Shown here in pieces: positions 1-7,223 of a DNA stretch of 64,000 nt. Made by a program: the position numbers and the translations under genes. The stretch covers positions 1-64,000 of the forward strand of contig NZ_BMMB01000012.1 of assembly GCF_014645615.1 (NCBI RefSeq). Reading direction: 5' to 3'. This DNA comes from Paenibacillus hunanensis. GTDB taxonomy: Bacteria > Bacillota > Bacilli > Paenibacillales > Paenibacillaceae. The notes beneath the pieces are model-generated. The model searched no databases. It was not told the DNA's origin and saw only the letters and a program-made list of their open reading frames with translations. How positions within the stretch are numbered: position 1 is the stretch's first letter; each line of letters starts with the position of its first letter.

Positions 1-60
1 TGCTCCATGCTCCATGCTCCATGCTCCATGCTCCATGCTCCATGCTCCATGCTCCATGCT
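1..60. repeat. Heptanucleotide tandem array (ATGCTCC)n
   Basis: The first 60 bases are uninterrupted copies of a 7-bp unit, ATGCTCC (GGAGCAT on the minus strand), about 8.5 copies, all identical. The array runs off the left edge, so its full length is unknown. It begins two bases after the minus-strand stop codon of the Mrp-type gene, so it would lie at the start of that gene's 3' untranslated region. A 7-bp unit shifts frame with each copy. I see no inverted symmetry that would make it a terminator. Confidence 0.95.
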
Positions 61-62
61 GA

Positions 63-1172
63 TTAATTGTATTTTTCCAGTACTCGCTGCGCAAGCTCCA
101 GATACATTTGTCCGATTTCTGTGTCTTCGGCATATACGGAAGGTGAGAAATCAGGATCGGTTGCTAGATTATCCGGGGCACCGAGTGGAATTTGTGCTAG
201 CAGCTCGGTATGTAGATTTTCCGCCAGCATACCGCCGCCACCACGGCCAAACACATAGTCTTTTTGTCCGTCTCGCGTTTGATAGTACGCCATATTTTCA
301 ACTACACCGAGAATATCGTGATTAGTCTGAATAGCCATTGCACCGGCACGAGCTGCCACGAACGATGCTGTCGCATGCGGAGTAGTGACCAGAACTTCTT
401 TACTTTGCGGCAGCATCTGATGCACATCAAGCGCAACATCGCCCGTACCTGGAGGTAGGTCAAGCAGCATATAGTCCAGTTCGCCCCACTCTACATCTGC
501 GAAAAATTGACGCAGCATCCGCCCTAGCATCGGCCCACGCCAAATGACCGGATTATTTTCACGAATAAAGAAGCCCATCGACATGACTTTAACGCCAAAG
601 CGCTCGACTGGCTGAATGCGACCTTCTTCCACTTCAGGGTATTCTTCAATTCCCATCATATCCGGTACGCTAAAGCCATAAATGTCCGCATCAATAATGC
701 CAACTCGTTTACCAAGGCGAGCTAGCGAAGTTGCCAGATTGACGGTAACGGTAGATTTACCTACACCACCTTTACCACTTGCAACCGCGATAAAGCGTAC
801 ACCTGACTCAGGATGAATAATCGACAGGTTCTCCAGCCCGGCAGCATGCCCCTTCTGCTCGATCTCTTCGGCTGTAGGCTCTCTTTGCTCATCTGGAGAT
901 AATAGTTGTCTTACCGTTGCCATCTCACGCTCAGAAGGCTCTCTGAAACGAATATGCAGATCGATCGGCTCCACGATTTTGAAGGCAGCGCGTACAGACT
1001 GCTCTACCGCTTCTTTATATTCCTGTCCCAGCTCTATACATACCACAGTCAAAGAAATACGCGTATCTTTGACCATGACATCACGAATAAATTGCATCTC
1101 CAGGAGTGGGAATTCATATTGTGGATCTTTTACCTTGCTTAATAGCTCCAATACATAGTCTCTTGATAACAT
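63..1172 (-). CDS. mrp: Mrp/ApbC (SalA-like) P-loop ATPase
   Basis: Cytoplasmic P-loop ATPase of the Mrp/NBP35 family (369 aa). An N-terminal MIP18/DUF59-type domain (about residues 1-80) is followed by a ParA-like ATPase with the deviant Walker A SGKGGVGKST at about 132-141. The stretch after ENMAYY that in Fe-S carrier Mrp proteins contains a CxxC pair has no cysteines here, so an Fe-S carrier role is doubtful. B. subtilis SalA, a Mrp-family protein near rpsI, is the nearest functional analogue by position (inference). I chose ATG at 1172: the GTG nine bases upstream lies inside the AAGGAG ribosome-binding site. It has its own candidate promoter about 65 bp upstream, and a heptamer array lies immediately downstream. 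Confidence 0.9.
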   Translation of the reverse strand: MLSRDYVLELLSKVKDPQYEFPLLEMQFIRDVMVKDTRISLTVVCIELGQEYKEAVEQSVRAAFKIVEPIDLHIRFREPSEREMATVRQLLSPDEQREPTAEEIEQKGHAAGLENLSIIHPESGVRFIAVASGKGGVGKSTVTVNLATSLARLGKRVGIIDADIYGFSVPDMMGIEEYPEVEEGRIQPVERFGVKVMSMGFFIRENNPVIWRGPMLGRMLRQFFADVEWGELDYMLLDLPPGTGDVALDVHQMLPQSKEVLVTTPHATASFVAARAGAMAIQTNHDILGVVENMAYYQTRDGQKDYVFGRGGGGMLAENLHTELLAQIPLGAPDNLATDPDFSPSVYAEDTEIGQMYLELAQRVLEKYN

Positions 1173-1237
1173 GATGCGCACTCCTTGTTATGATGAATTT
1201 CATGGATCCTCTTTCATCGCCAACCCATAATATTGCC

Positions 1238-1246
1238 ATTATAGCA
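1238..1246 (-). promoter_or_regulatory. Extended -10 promoter for the Mrp-type gene
   Basis: On the minus strand the sequence TGCTATAAT is a perfect extended -10 element (TGN plus TATAAT). It ends about 65 bp upstream of the Mrp start. The matching -35 region is poor, as is usual for extended -10 promoters. It implies that the gene is transcribed separately from cysH-sat. Confidence 0.55.
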
Positions 1247-1360
1247 TTGTATACGGTTCCGTAGGCAATGAACTATAAATCGATCATGCTCGCACTTCAT
1301 ATGTACTATATAAACGTAATAAACACATTGTACAAAGTACACATACATTTTGGCTTCAAA

Positions 1361-1450
1361 CAAAAAGCCCTTGTACGATATAACACTATGCGCTACTGGA
1401 AGCTGCCTTTCGGCTCATTCCTGTTTTACATCGTGTATATGACAAGGGCT
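1361..1450 (-). terminator. Structured terminator / candidate small RNA downstream of sat
   Basis: On the minus strand a 9-bp stem, AGCCCTTGT (1450-1442) with ACAAGGGCT (1374-1366), closes a region of about 67 nt and is followed directly by TTTTTGTTT. This is the layout of an intrinsic terminator. The enclosed part has its own structure: GGAA-TGA-GCC-GAAA-GGC-AGC-TTCC forms a GNRA-capped hairpin with a symmetrical 3x3 internal loop. That is far more than a simple terminator needs. It lies about 120 nt after the sat stop. A TATAAT hexamer at 1530-1535 could start an independent transcript of about 160 nt. No known RNA family was recognised. Confidence 0.6.
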
Positions 1451-1573
1451 AACTATCGACGCGCTCCAGAAAATAGAGCTACGTTATGGAATCCATTATT
1501 ATTGAATCTACTATTCCGTATGACGTTACATTATACTTTTGCAATTAATACTTTCAGATCACGAGTAGTTTAA

Positions 1574-2749
1574 CTATGCTCGGCTCGCTACATGCTCCGC
1601 CATACCTTCAATCAACACTTCCGCTACCTCTGGACGTGTAAACTCCGGTGGTGGACATTGACCATCACGCAGCAGCGCACGAACCTTGGTACCGGACAGC
1701 GTAAGGTGCTGTTCTTTGGAATGTGGGCATGTTTTACTGGATGCCATATTACCGCACTTGGTGCAGAAGAAGCTATGCTCAAAAAAGAGTGGTGTAATAT
1801 CTAGCTCCTCTGGCGTAAAGTTAGAGAAAATCTCCTGCGCTTCATACGTACCATAATAATCGCCGACACCAGCATGATCTCGTCCTACGATAAAATGGGT
1901 GCAGCCATAGTTTTTACGCACTATCGCATGGAAGATAGCCTCTCTAGGGCCGGCATAACGCATAGCCGCTGGGAACACACCGAGGAATGTACGATCTTTT
2001 GGATAGTAGTTTTCCAGCAGTACAAGATAGCTGCGCATCCGCACATCAGCTGGTACGTCATCTGATTTCGTCTCACCTACCAATGGATTTAGGAAAAGAG
2101 CGTCTACAATCTCCATTGCGCTTTTCTGGATATATTCATGTGCGCGGTGAACTGGATTACGCGTTTGGAAGCCAACTACGGTTTTCCAGCCCTTTTCTGC
2201 GAATAAACGACGTGTCTCTGAAGGATCAAAATAAAACTCGCCGAACTTCGCAGGAACCGGACGGTTTAAAACTTGAATCGGACCACCTACATAAGTCGTT
2301 GGACGAGCTAGCAGCTTCTGCACACCTGGATGCTCAGGATCATCGGTTTTGAATACATTCACCGCTTCACGCTGCTGATCTACTGTGTAGATACTGCGTA
2401 CTTCCAGCACGCCATAGATCACACCATCTTCTTCGCCAACGAGCGCTACCTGTTCTCCTGTTTGCAGCGTAGCGGCTAGCTGTTCTTGTAGCGCCAGCGT
2501 GATCGGAATACTCCAGACCGTACCATTCGCTAAACGCATACGCTCCACTACCGACTGATAATCCGCTTCTTCTAGAAAGCCTTCTAATGGAGAAAAAGCA
2601 CCGACACCAATCAGATCAAGATCAGAAACTGTCCAGCTATTGATCGGAATCTGCTTCCATCCTTTGGCTTGCTCCAGTAATTGAGTACGTGCTTCGCCTT
2701 CTACAATACGTTGAACTAGCTTGCCTCCGTGCGGTGCTATGGACGTCAT
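1574..2749 (-). CDS. sat: Sulfate adenylyltransferase (ATP sulfurylase)
   Basis: Makes adenosine 5'-phosphosulfate (APS) and pyrophosphate from ATP and sulfate, the first step of assimilatory sulfate reduction. At 391 aa it has the length of a single-domain bacterial/archaeal Sat with no APS kinase fused on. Active-site signatures are QTRNPVHRAH (about 195-204, the HxxH nucleotide-binding motif) and GRDHAGVG (about 289-296). Near the C-terminus C329, C332 and C341 with a following His form a likely zinc site. The start at 2749 is preceded by AAGGGAGA. It follows cysH by 102 bp on the same strand, and the two form a minimal APS pathway. Sat belongs to neither neighbouring operon in the usual Bacilli order. 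Confidence 0.95.
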   Translation of the reverse strand: MTSIAPHGGKLVQRIVEGEARTQLLEQAKGWKQIPINSWTVSDLDLIGVGAFSPLEGFLEEADYQSVVERMRLANGTVWSIPITLALQEQLAATLQTGEQVALVGEEDGVIYGVLEVRSIYTVDQQREAVNVFKTDDPEHPGVQKLLARPTTYVGGPIQVLNRPVPAKFGEFYFDPSETRRLFAEKGWKTVVGFQTRNPVHRAHEYIQKSAMEIVDALFLNPLVGETKSDDVPADVRMRSYLVLLENYYPKDRTFLGVFPAAMRYAGPREAIFHAIVRKNYGCTHFIVGRDHAGVGDYYGTYEAQEIFSNFTPEELDITPLFFEHSFFCTKCGNMASSKTCPHSKEQHLTLSGTKVRALLRDGQCPPPEFTRPEVAEVLIEGMAEHVASRA

Positions 2750-2851
2750 TGAAGTCTCTCCCTTATTTTCGATATAGTTGACGCTGGATCGCCTGCATAT
2801 AGGGTATTTGTATATGCGAGGACATTTATATTGATGATTATGTGCGCTATC

Positions 2852-3544
2852 TTATTTATGCAATCCGCATTCTGTCTTATCATTCCCTGCCCAGCGTCCT
2901 GCTCGTGGATCTTCACCTGGCATGACCTGACGTGTGCAATACTCGCAGCCGATACTCGGGTAATTACGATCATGCAGCGGGTTATAGATAATATCGTTAT
3001 CTCGAATATAGTTCCAAACGTCTTCGGATGTCCAATCTGCAATCGGATTAAACTTCATCAGACCAAACTTCGTATCATATTCTACCTTTTTCGCATTCGC
3101 ACGTGTAGGCGCTTGATCACGACGAATACCTGTAATCCATGCATCATATTGGGAAAGAATACGCGTCAGCGGCTCCACTTTACGAATATTGCAGCAAGCG
3201 TTCGGGTCTACGGTCCATAGTGACTCTCCATGAGCAGCAGCTTGTTCTTCCGGTGTCAGCTTCGGAGCTACACGCACAAAGTTCATTCCATAACGTTCAA
3301 CCATGCGATCCCGTGTCTCGTACGTTTCTTTAAAATGAAAATCAGTATCGAGGTAAAAGATATCAGTCGATGGACTGATCGTTTGCAACATATCTACAAT
3401 GACAACATCCTCCGCGCCAAAGCTGCATGCAAAGGTCAAGCTTTCAAAATTATCTACCGCCCAACGAATGACCTGCTCTGCTGATGCGTGCTCCAGCTCT
3501 TCTGCCTTTACTCTAGCCAGCTCTTCTTTTTCCAACAGATTCAT
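2852..3544 (-). CDS. cysH: Adenylyl-sulfate (APS) reductase CysH
   Basis: Reduces APS (possibly also PAPS) to sulfite using thioredoxin. The 230-aa protein has a PP-loop fold (ACSFGAEDVV near residue 39). It carries the four cysteines that bind a [4Fe-4S] cluster in the APS-using subfamily: the pair C117-C118 (NACCNI) and C200-x2-C203 (GCEYC). The catalytic cysteine is in the C-terminal ECGLH (C226). The cluster predicts APS as substrate, which fits the absence of an APS kinase gene here. ATG 3544 is chosen because GGGGGA lies 7-8 bp upstream; an upstream in-frame extension to 3622 has no ribosome-binding site. It is the first gene of the cysH-sat pair. Confidence 0.94.
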   Translation of the reverse strand: MNLLEKEELARVKAEELEHASAEQVIRWAVDNFESLTFACSFGAEDVVIVDMLQTISPSTDIFYLDTDFHFKETYETRDRMVERYGMNFVRVAPKLTPEEQAAAHGESLWTVDPNACCNIRKVEPLTRILSQYDAWITGIRRDQAPTRANAKKVEYDTKFGLMKFNPIADWTSEDVWNYIRDNDIIYNPLHDRNYPSIGCEYCTRQVMPGEDPRAGRWAGNDKTECGLHK

Positions 3545-4665
3545 GTGATTTCCCCCATCATAGAATTTAGATTCTTTTTTCCAAACTGGTTTTAAGTAGG
3601 TAAATAAAAAGAAAGTAGTCATATCTGCAATTCAGCACGATGTTGGACCTGCCTGTTTGCAGCCTATAGCTGGATATATACAATAACTGCATAGATTAGC
3701 TTACAGGATGACCGCCTTACGATTGTCATGTTTATTACCTTCTAAACCAGTCATTCACTTGCTGATGATCCACTTGTTGTGAGCTTGTTATGGAATACAG
3801 TGATTGTCTCCATCGCTTGATCGACTTTATAGTGTTTAAAAACATTAAAACCAACTAAAACACTAAGAATTATATGTATATTATAAAAGTCGTTGATCTG
3901 CAATACAAGAGGAAATTCAATATTTTTGATATCAATTGTTATTTATAAGTGGAAATAGCTTCTTATACCCATCACCAGCTTGATTTACAAGCTTATGTTG
4001 ATTTCTATGAGCAGTTTACAGATAGCTGTTGATAACTTTTGAAATAATCATGATTTTTTCAGGATTCATTCACATACTCACAAAGTTATCCCCTTTATAC
4101 CCAGGTTGTTGTTGAATATTGACTCTATTGGGGATTAAAAATGAATTTTAGCTGTGGATGAGAAGCTTTATATGCTTTTGTTAAGCGAAGATTGGGGATA
4201 AGTAATCTGGCTTTAATTAGATTCAAGCAATATTTCATACGATAGTATTGCTTGCTATGCAGGATAGTAAATCCAGCTCAGACGCATACAATACGGACTG
4301 GCTTACCCTGTCATAGAGCTAGCGCCAGCATACGGATCCATGTTGATGAAATGAAGCGTATGGCAGTAAAGCAGTATGCAGCAAGGAATCAATAGGATTG
4401 TAGCTATGGACTTTTACATCCTAGATATTTTACAACTCGTATGGGATTGAATGATCGGTATTCTGGTGATGCTGCATCGTGGATGAGTATATCGTATATG
4501 TTCCAATATAAGCTGCATAGCTATAGTTTATATTGGGTATGAATGAGGATATAACGAAGTGATACTTATGAGGTGGGGTTCATATGTATGTTCACTTATA
4601 ACGAAATGTAGCGAGTATCCAGCTGGTAACGAATCATGCTTAGCCAATGTTCACAAGCAAAACAA
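3545..4665. other. Gene-free AT-rich stretch with DnaA-box-like sites and inverted repeats
   Basis: About 1.1 kb between cysH and the rpsI terminator with no coding frame I can support. It holds a nested inverted repeat at 3819-3897 and, within 4027-4201, four sites resembling the DnaA box TGTGGATAA or its complement. These are TGTTGATAA (4027-4035), TTATCCCCT (4086-4094), TGTGGATGA (4153-4161) and TGGGGATAA (4193-4201). Three differ from consensus at one base and the second at two. The rest (about 4200-4660) shows nothing recognisable. The promoter of cysH-sat presumably lies at its left end, but I could not fix it. Confidence 0.5.
3819..3897. repeat. Nested inverted repeat
   Basis: Outer arms GATCGACTTTATA (3819-3831) and its near-complement TATAAAAGTCGTTGATC (3882-3897) enclose inner arms AGTGTTT (3831-3837) and AAACACT (3858-3864). 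The two arm pairs are collinear, so one long imperfect hairpin or cruciform with an AT-rich loop is possible. No T-run adjoins it on either strand, so it is not a standard terminator. Confidence 0.5.
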
Positions 4666-4693
4666 AACCCCTGACCTGAAAAGGCCAGAGGTT
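4661..4693 (-). terminator. Intrinsic terminator after rpsI
   Basis: On the minus strand AACCTCTGGCC pairs with GGTCAGGGGTT (11 bp, two G-T wobbles) around a TTTTCA loop and is followed by TTGTTTTG. It lies 29 bp past the rpsI stop and ends the rplM-rpsI unit. Confidence 0.85.
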
Positions 4694-4722
4694 TCGGTAC
4701 ACCTTGTAATATACAAGGAATA

Positions 4723-5115
4723 TTAACGTTTGGAGAACTGAGGTGCGCGACGAGCCGCTTTAAGACCGTATTTTTTACGCTCTTTCATACGTGGGTCACG
4801 AGTCAGGAATCCTGCTTTTTTCAGGGAACCGCGCAGTTCAGGATCTGCTTTCAGCAGAGCACGGGAGATACCGTGACGAATTGCGCCAGCTTGACCAGAG
4901 ATACCGCCACCGTGAGCCAGTACGATTACATCGTAGCTACCCAGAGTTTCAGTCAGGTTCAGTGGTTGCTTAACGATCAGCTTGAGTGTTTCCAAACCGA
5001 AATATTCATTGATGTCGCGTTTGTTAATGACAATGCGTCCTTCACCCGGTACAAGGCGAACACGTGCTACCGAATGTTTACGACGACCTGTCCCATAGTA
5101 TTGTACTTGTGCCAT
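4723..5115 (-). CDS. rpsI: 30S ribosomal protein S9
   Basis: Small-subunit protein S9 (130 aa, full length). The N-terminal YYGTGRRKHSVARV signature and the basic C-terminal tail ending in FSKR, which reaches the P-site tRNA anticodon region, are both present. It follows rplM by 19 bp, with an AGGAGG-type ribosome-binding site in the gap, and is closed by an intrinsic terminator. In most Bacilli the next gene is cwlD or an Mrp/SalA gene; here a 1.1-kb gap and cysH-sat intervene. Confidence 0.98.
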   Translation of the reverse strand: MAQVQYYGTGRRKHSVARVRLVPGEGRIVINKRDINEYFGLETLKLIVKQPLNLTETLGSYDVIVLAHGGGISGQAGAIRHGISRALLKADPELRGSLKKAGFLTRDPRMKERKKYGLKAARRAPQFSKR

Positions 5116-5134
5116 GAAACTGTCCTCCTTTTAA

Positions 5135-5572
5135 TTATCCGCGAAGTTCGTAAACTTCTGGTTTTTGTGCTGCATGTGGATGTTCTACGCCAGCATAAGC
5201 TTTCAGGCGCAACTTCATTGCATTACCTTGACGAGTTTTTGGCAGCATGCCGTGAACAGCAGCTTCGATTACACGCTCAGGTTTACTGTCGATCATCTGT
5301 TGAGCAGTAGTCACTTTCAGACCACCTGGGTGCATGGAGTGACGATAGTATTTCTTGTCTTGCATTTTTTTACCAGTCAAGCGGATTTTTTCGGAGTTGA
5401 TTACGATTACGAAATCGCCGCCGTCCACATGAGGTGTGAAAGATGGTTTGTGTTTACCACGGATCAGTGCTGCAACTTCGCTTGCCAGACGGCCCAGCGT
5501 TTTGCCTTCAGCATCAATAATATACCACTGGCGTTCTACTTCACTTGGCTTCGCGATATAAGTTGTACGCAT
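5135..5572 (-). CDS. rplM: 50S ribosomal protein L13
   Basis: Large-subunit protein L13, an early assembly protein (145 aa from MRTTYIAKP). ATG 5572 is chosen because AGGAGG sits 9 bp upstream and the protein then matches the family N-terminus; the in-frame extension to 5641 has no family resemblance. It is first in the rplM-rpsI operon. The 323-bp region upstream holds a hairpin that may be part of a leader. Confidence 0.97.
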   Translation of the reverse strand: MRTTYIAKPSEVERQWYIIDAEGKTLGRLASEVAALIRGKHKPSFTPHVDGGDFVIVINSEKIRLTGKKMQDKKYYRHSMHPGGLKVTTAQQMIDSKPERVIEAAVHGMLPKTRQGNAMKLRLKAYAGVEHPHAAQKPEVYELRG

Positions 5573-5895
5573 GAGAAGTTCCTCCTTAGTCTTTTTGAAC
5601 ATCTGTTGTTCTCGTGCTCTGACGCTCAAGAAGATATTCAATAAATGTAATGTTCACAGTGCATAAGCTGCATCTGTATATATGATCGTTCTTTAATTGG
5701 TTGTGTTGTTTATACACGATGTTACATTGTTGTTAGTCAATGGATAAAGCCTTTTAATGGTTATCTTGATTGGGGGCTGTGGGAGAGCCATCAAGAAAAC
5801 ACAACTTTTATTTTACAGGATGGTTCAACGTTAATCAAGCATTATTTATGGTTTTTTCAGACTTTTTTATTGAAAGGTTTCTCAATACGATAAGC
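5573..5895 (-). promoter_or_regulatory. rplM upstream region with a stem-loop, candidate promoter/leader
   Basis: The gap between truA and rplM holds a hairpin on the minus strand. TCTTGAT (5796-5790) pairs with ATCAAGA (5770-5764), and the inner pair GGCT/AGCC lies just inside, but no T-run follows. Downstream of it is a TTGACT hexamer followed 20 bp later by TATAAA; the spacing is too long for a good promoter, so the start site is uncertain. L13 leaders are known in Firmicutes; I cannot match this one to that family by eye. Confidence 0.35.
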
Positions 5896-6675
5896 CTAAA
5901 ATTCCAATTCATCATAATGCACGCCCCACATCGTTAACGCTTTGCTGACCGCTGTAGGCCCAGCTGCACTCCGATCACAGGCAGCAATCATACCTGGAAT
6001 ATCATCCGGTGTATATTTGCCTTCCCCAACCTGAATGAGCGTTCCCATAATGATCCGCACCATATGCTGCAAAAAACCATTGCCTGTGATGTAAAAGTGA
6101 AGAATGCCCTGGTCCCTTGTATTCTGCCTGGTTTGCGACAGATCGATCTCCAGCCTGGTTTCCAGCACTGTACGCACATGACTTTGCTTTTGCGAATAAC
6201 GAGACGCAAAGCTGGTAAAGTCATACGTGCCTACAAAATGCTGAAACGCCACATTCATTGCTTCGATGTTCAGTTTACCTGGATGATGCAGCTGCATATG
6301 ACGCAAAAACACATCTGGATACTGATTCGCATTGATCGTATACCGATACGTTTTACGTTTAGCTGAACGACGTGAATGAAATTCAAGTGGAACTTCATAG
6401 GCACCGGTGACAATAATATCACGTGGTAAACGACCATTCAGCGCCAGTGGCCAACGATCTACCGGAATCGGTGACTCCGTACAAAAGTTGAACACTTGCC
6501 CTACAGCATGCACACCAGCATCTGTACGTCCGGAGCCATGAATTTTGGGACGTTCTCCAATCATAGAGGCGATCGCTTTTTCCAGATGATCCTGCACGGT
6601 ATTTCCGTCAGGCTGCGTCTGAAAGCCGTTATACCGGGTTCCGTCATAATTGACGGTCATACATAGATTACGCAT
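5896..6675 (-). CDS. truA: tRNA pseudouridine synthase A (TruA)
   Basis: Converts uridines 38-40 in the tRNA anticodon arm to pseudouridine. The 259-aa length is normal for the family. The catalytic aspartate lies in GRTDAGVHAVGQ (about residues 49-60). YDGTRYNGFQ near the N-terminus and FLQHMVRIIMGTL near residue 200 are further family motifs. The start at 6675 has AAGGTG about 8 bp upstream. It lies after the rplQ terminator and before rplM, as in B. subtilis, though the ECF transporter genes often found between rplQ and truA are absent. Confidence 0.95.
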   Translation of the reverse strand: MRNLCMTVNYDGTRYNGFQTQPDGNTVQDHLEKAIASMIGERPKIHGSGRTDAGVHAVGQVFNFCTESPIPVDRWPLALNGRLPRDIIVTGAYEVPLEFHSRRSAKRKTYRYTINANQYPDVFLRHMQLHHPGKLNIEAMNVAFQHFVGTYDFTSFASRYSQKQSHVRTVLETRLEIDLSQTRQNTRDQGILHFYITGNGFLQHMVRIIMGTLIQVGEGKYTPDDIPGMIAACDRSAAGPTAVSKALTMWGVHYDELEF

Positions 6676-6706
6676 GGGTTATCACCTTTATATCCACATA
6701 CAAAGT

Positions 6707-6733
6707 GAGGGAGCTCCAGATGGAGCCCCCTCC
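6707..6733 (-). other. GC-rich hairpin upstream of truA
   Basis: GGAGGGGGCTCC-ATCT-GGAGCTCCCTC forms a strong stem-loop on the minus strand, about 35 bp upstream of truA. There is no T-run, so it is not a normal terminator. It could be a second barrier after the rplQ terminator or an mRNA-stabilising 5' end for truA. Confidence 0.5.
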
Positions 6734-6768
6734 TTCATGTTGTTAAACACAACCTTACCCAGACAGAG

Positions 6769-6800
6769 AAAAAAAGGGCTTTGCCAGAATCACAAGACCC
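6769..6800 (-). terminator. Intrinsic terminator after rplQ
   Basis: On the minus strand GGGTCTTG pairs with CAAAGCCC (one mismatch, one wobble), followed by seven T residues. It lies 25 bp after the rplQ stop and closes the alpha operon. Confidence 0.7.
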
Positions 6801-6824
6801 TGTCCACCCTTCTTTATCTGCATG

Positions 6825-7190
6825 TTACGCGCGGTCTACCAGTTCCAGATAAACCATAGGAGCTGCGTCACCACGACGAGGTCCCAGTTTCAGGATACGA
6901 GTGTATCCACCTGGACGCTCTGCATAACGAGGTGCCAGTTCAGAGAACAATTTTTGGATTGCATCCTGGTTGCCATCGAGAGTCTCGCGGCGAACGAAAG
7001 AAGCTACCTGACGACGAGCATGCAGATCTCCACGTTTGGACAGAGTGATCAGCTTTTCTGCGATAGAACGAAGTTCTTTCGCTTTTGCTTCAGTCGTTTG
7101 AATACGCTCATATAAGAACAGGTCAGTTACCAGATCGCGGAACAGAGCTTTACGAGCGCTGGAGTTACGACCCAATTTTTGGTATGCCAT
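6825..7190 (-). CDS. rplQ: 50S ribosomal protein L17
   Basis: Large-subunit protein L17 (121 aa), located at the peptide exit side of the ribosome. The start MAYQKLGRNSSARKALFRDL and the internal TTEAKAKELR are typical. It is the last gene of the alpha operon, 33 bp after rpoA, and is followed by a terminator. Confidence 0.98.
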   Translation of the reverse strand: MAYQKLGRNSSARKALFRDLVTDLFLYERIQTTEAKAKELRSIAEKLITLSKRGDLHARRQVASFVRRETLDGNQDAIQKLFSELAPRYAERPGGYTRILKLGPRRGDAAPMVYLELVDRA

Positions 7191-7223
7191 TTTGTATTCC
7201 CTCCTTCATCAATGATTAGATGA

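Noticed and set aside
2746..3042. A 98-codon minus-strand frame overlapping the end of cysH
   Set aside because: It lies in another frame of cysH, has no family resemblance and no ribosome-binding site.
3545..3720. Possible SAM (S-box) riboswitch or T-box upstream of cysH
   Set aside because: None of the conserved S-box or T-box core sequences is present on the minus strand in this interval.
4200..4660. tRNA or rRNA gene in the 4.2-4.6 kb gene-free stretch
   Set aside because: No cloverleaf, no TTCRA-type loop and no rRNA-like sequence could be found by eye.
6707..6733. GC-rich hairpin upstream of truA as the rplQ terminator
   Set aside because: There is no T-run; the hairpin at 6776-6800 with seven T residues is the better terminator.
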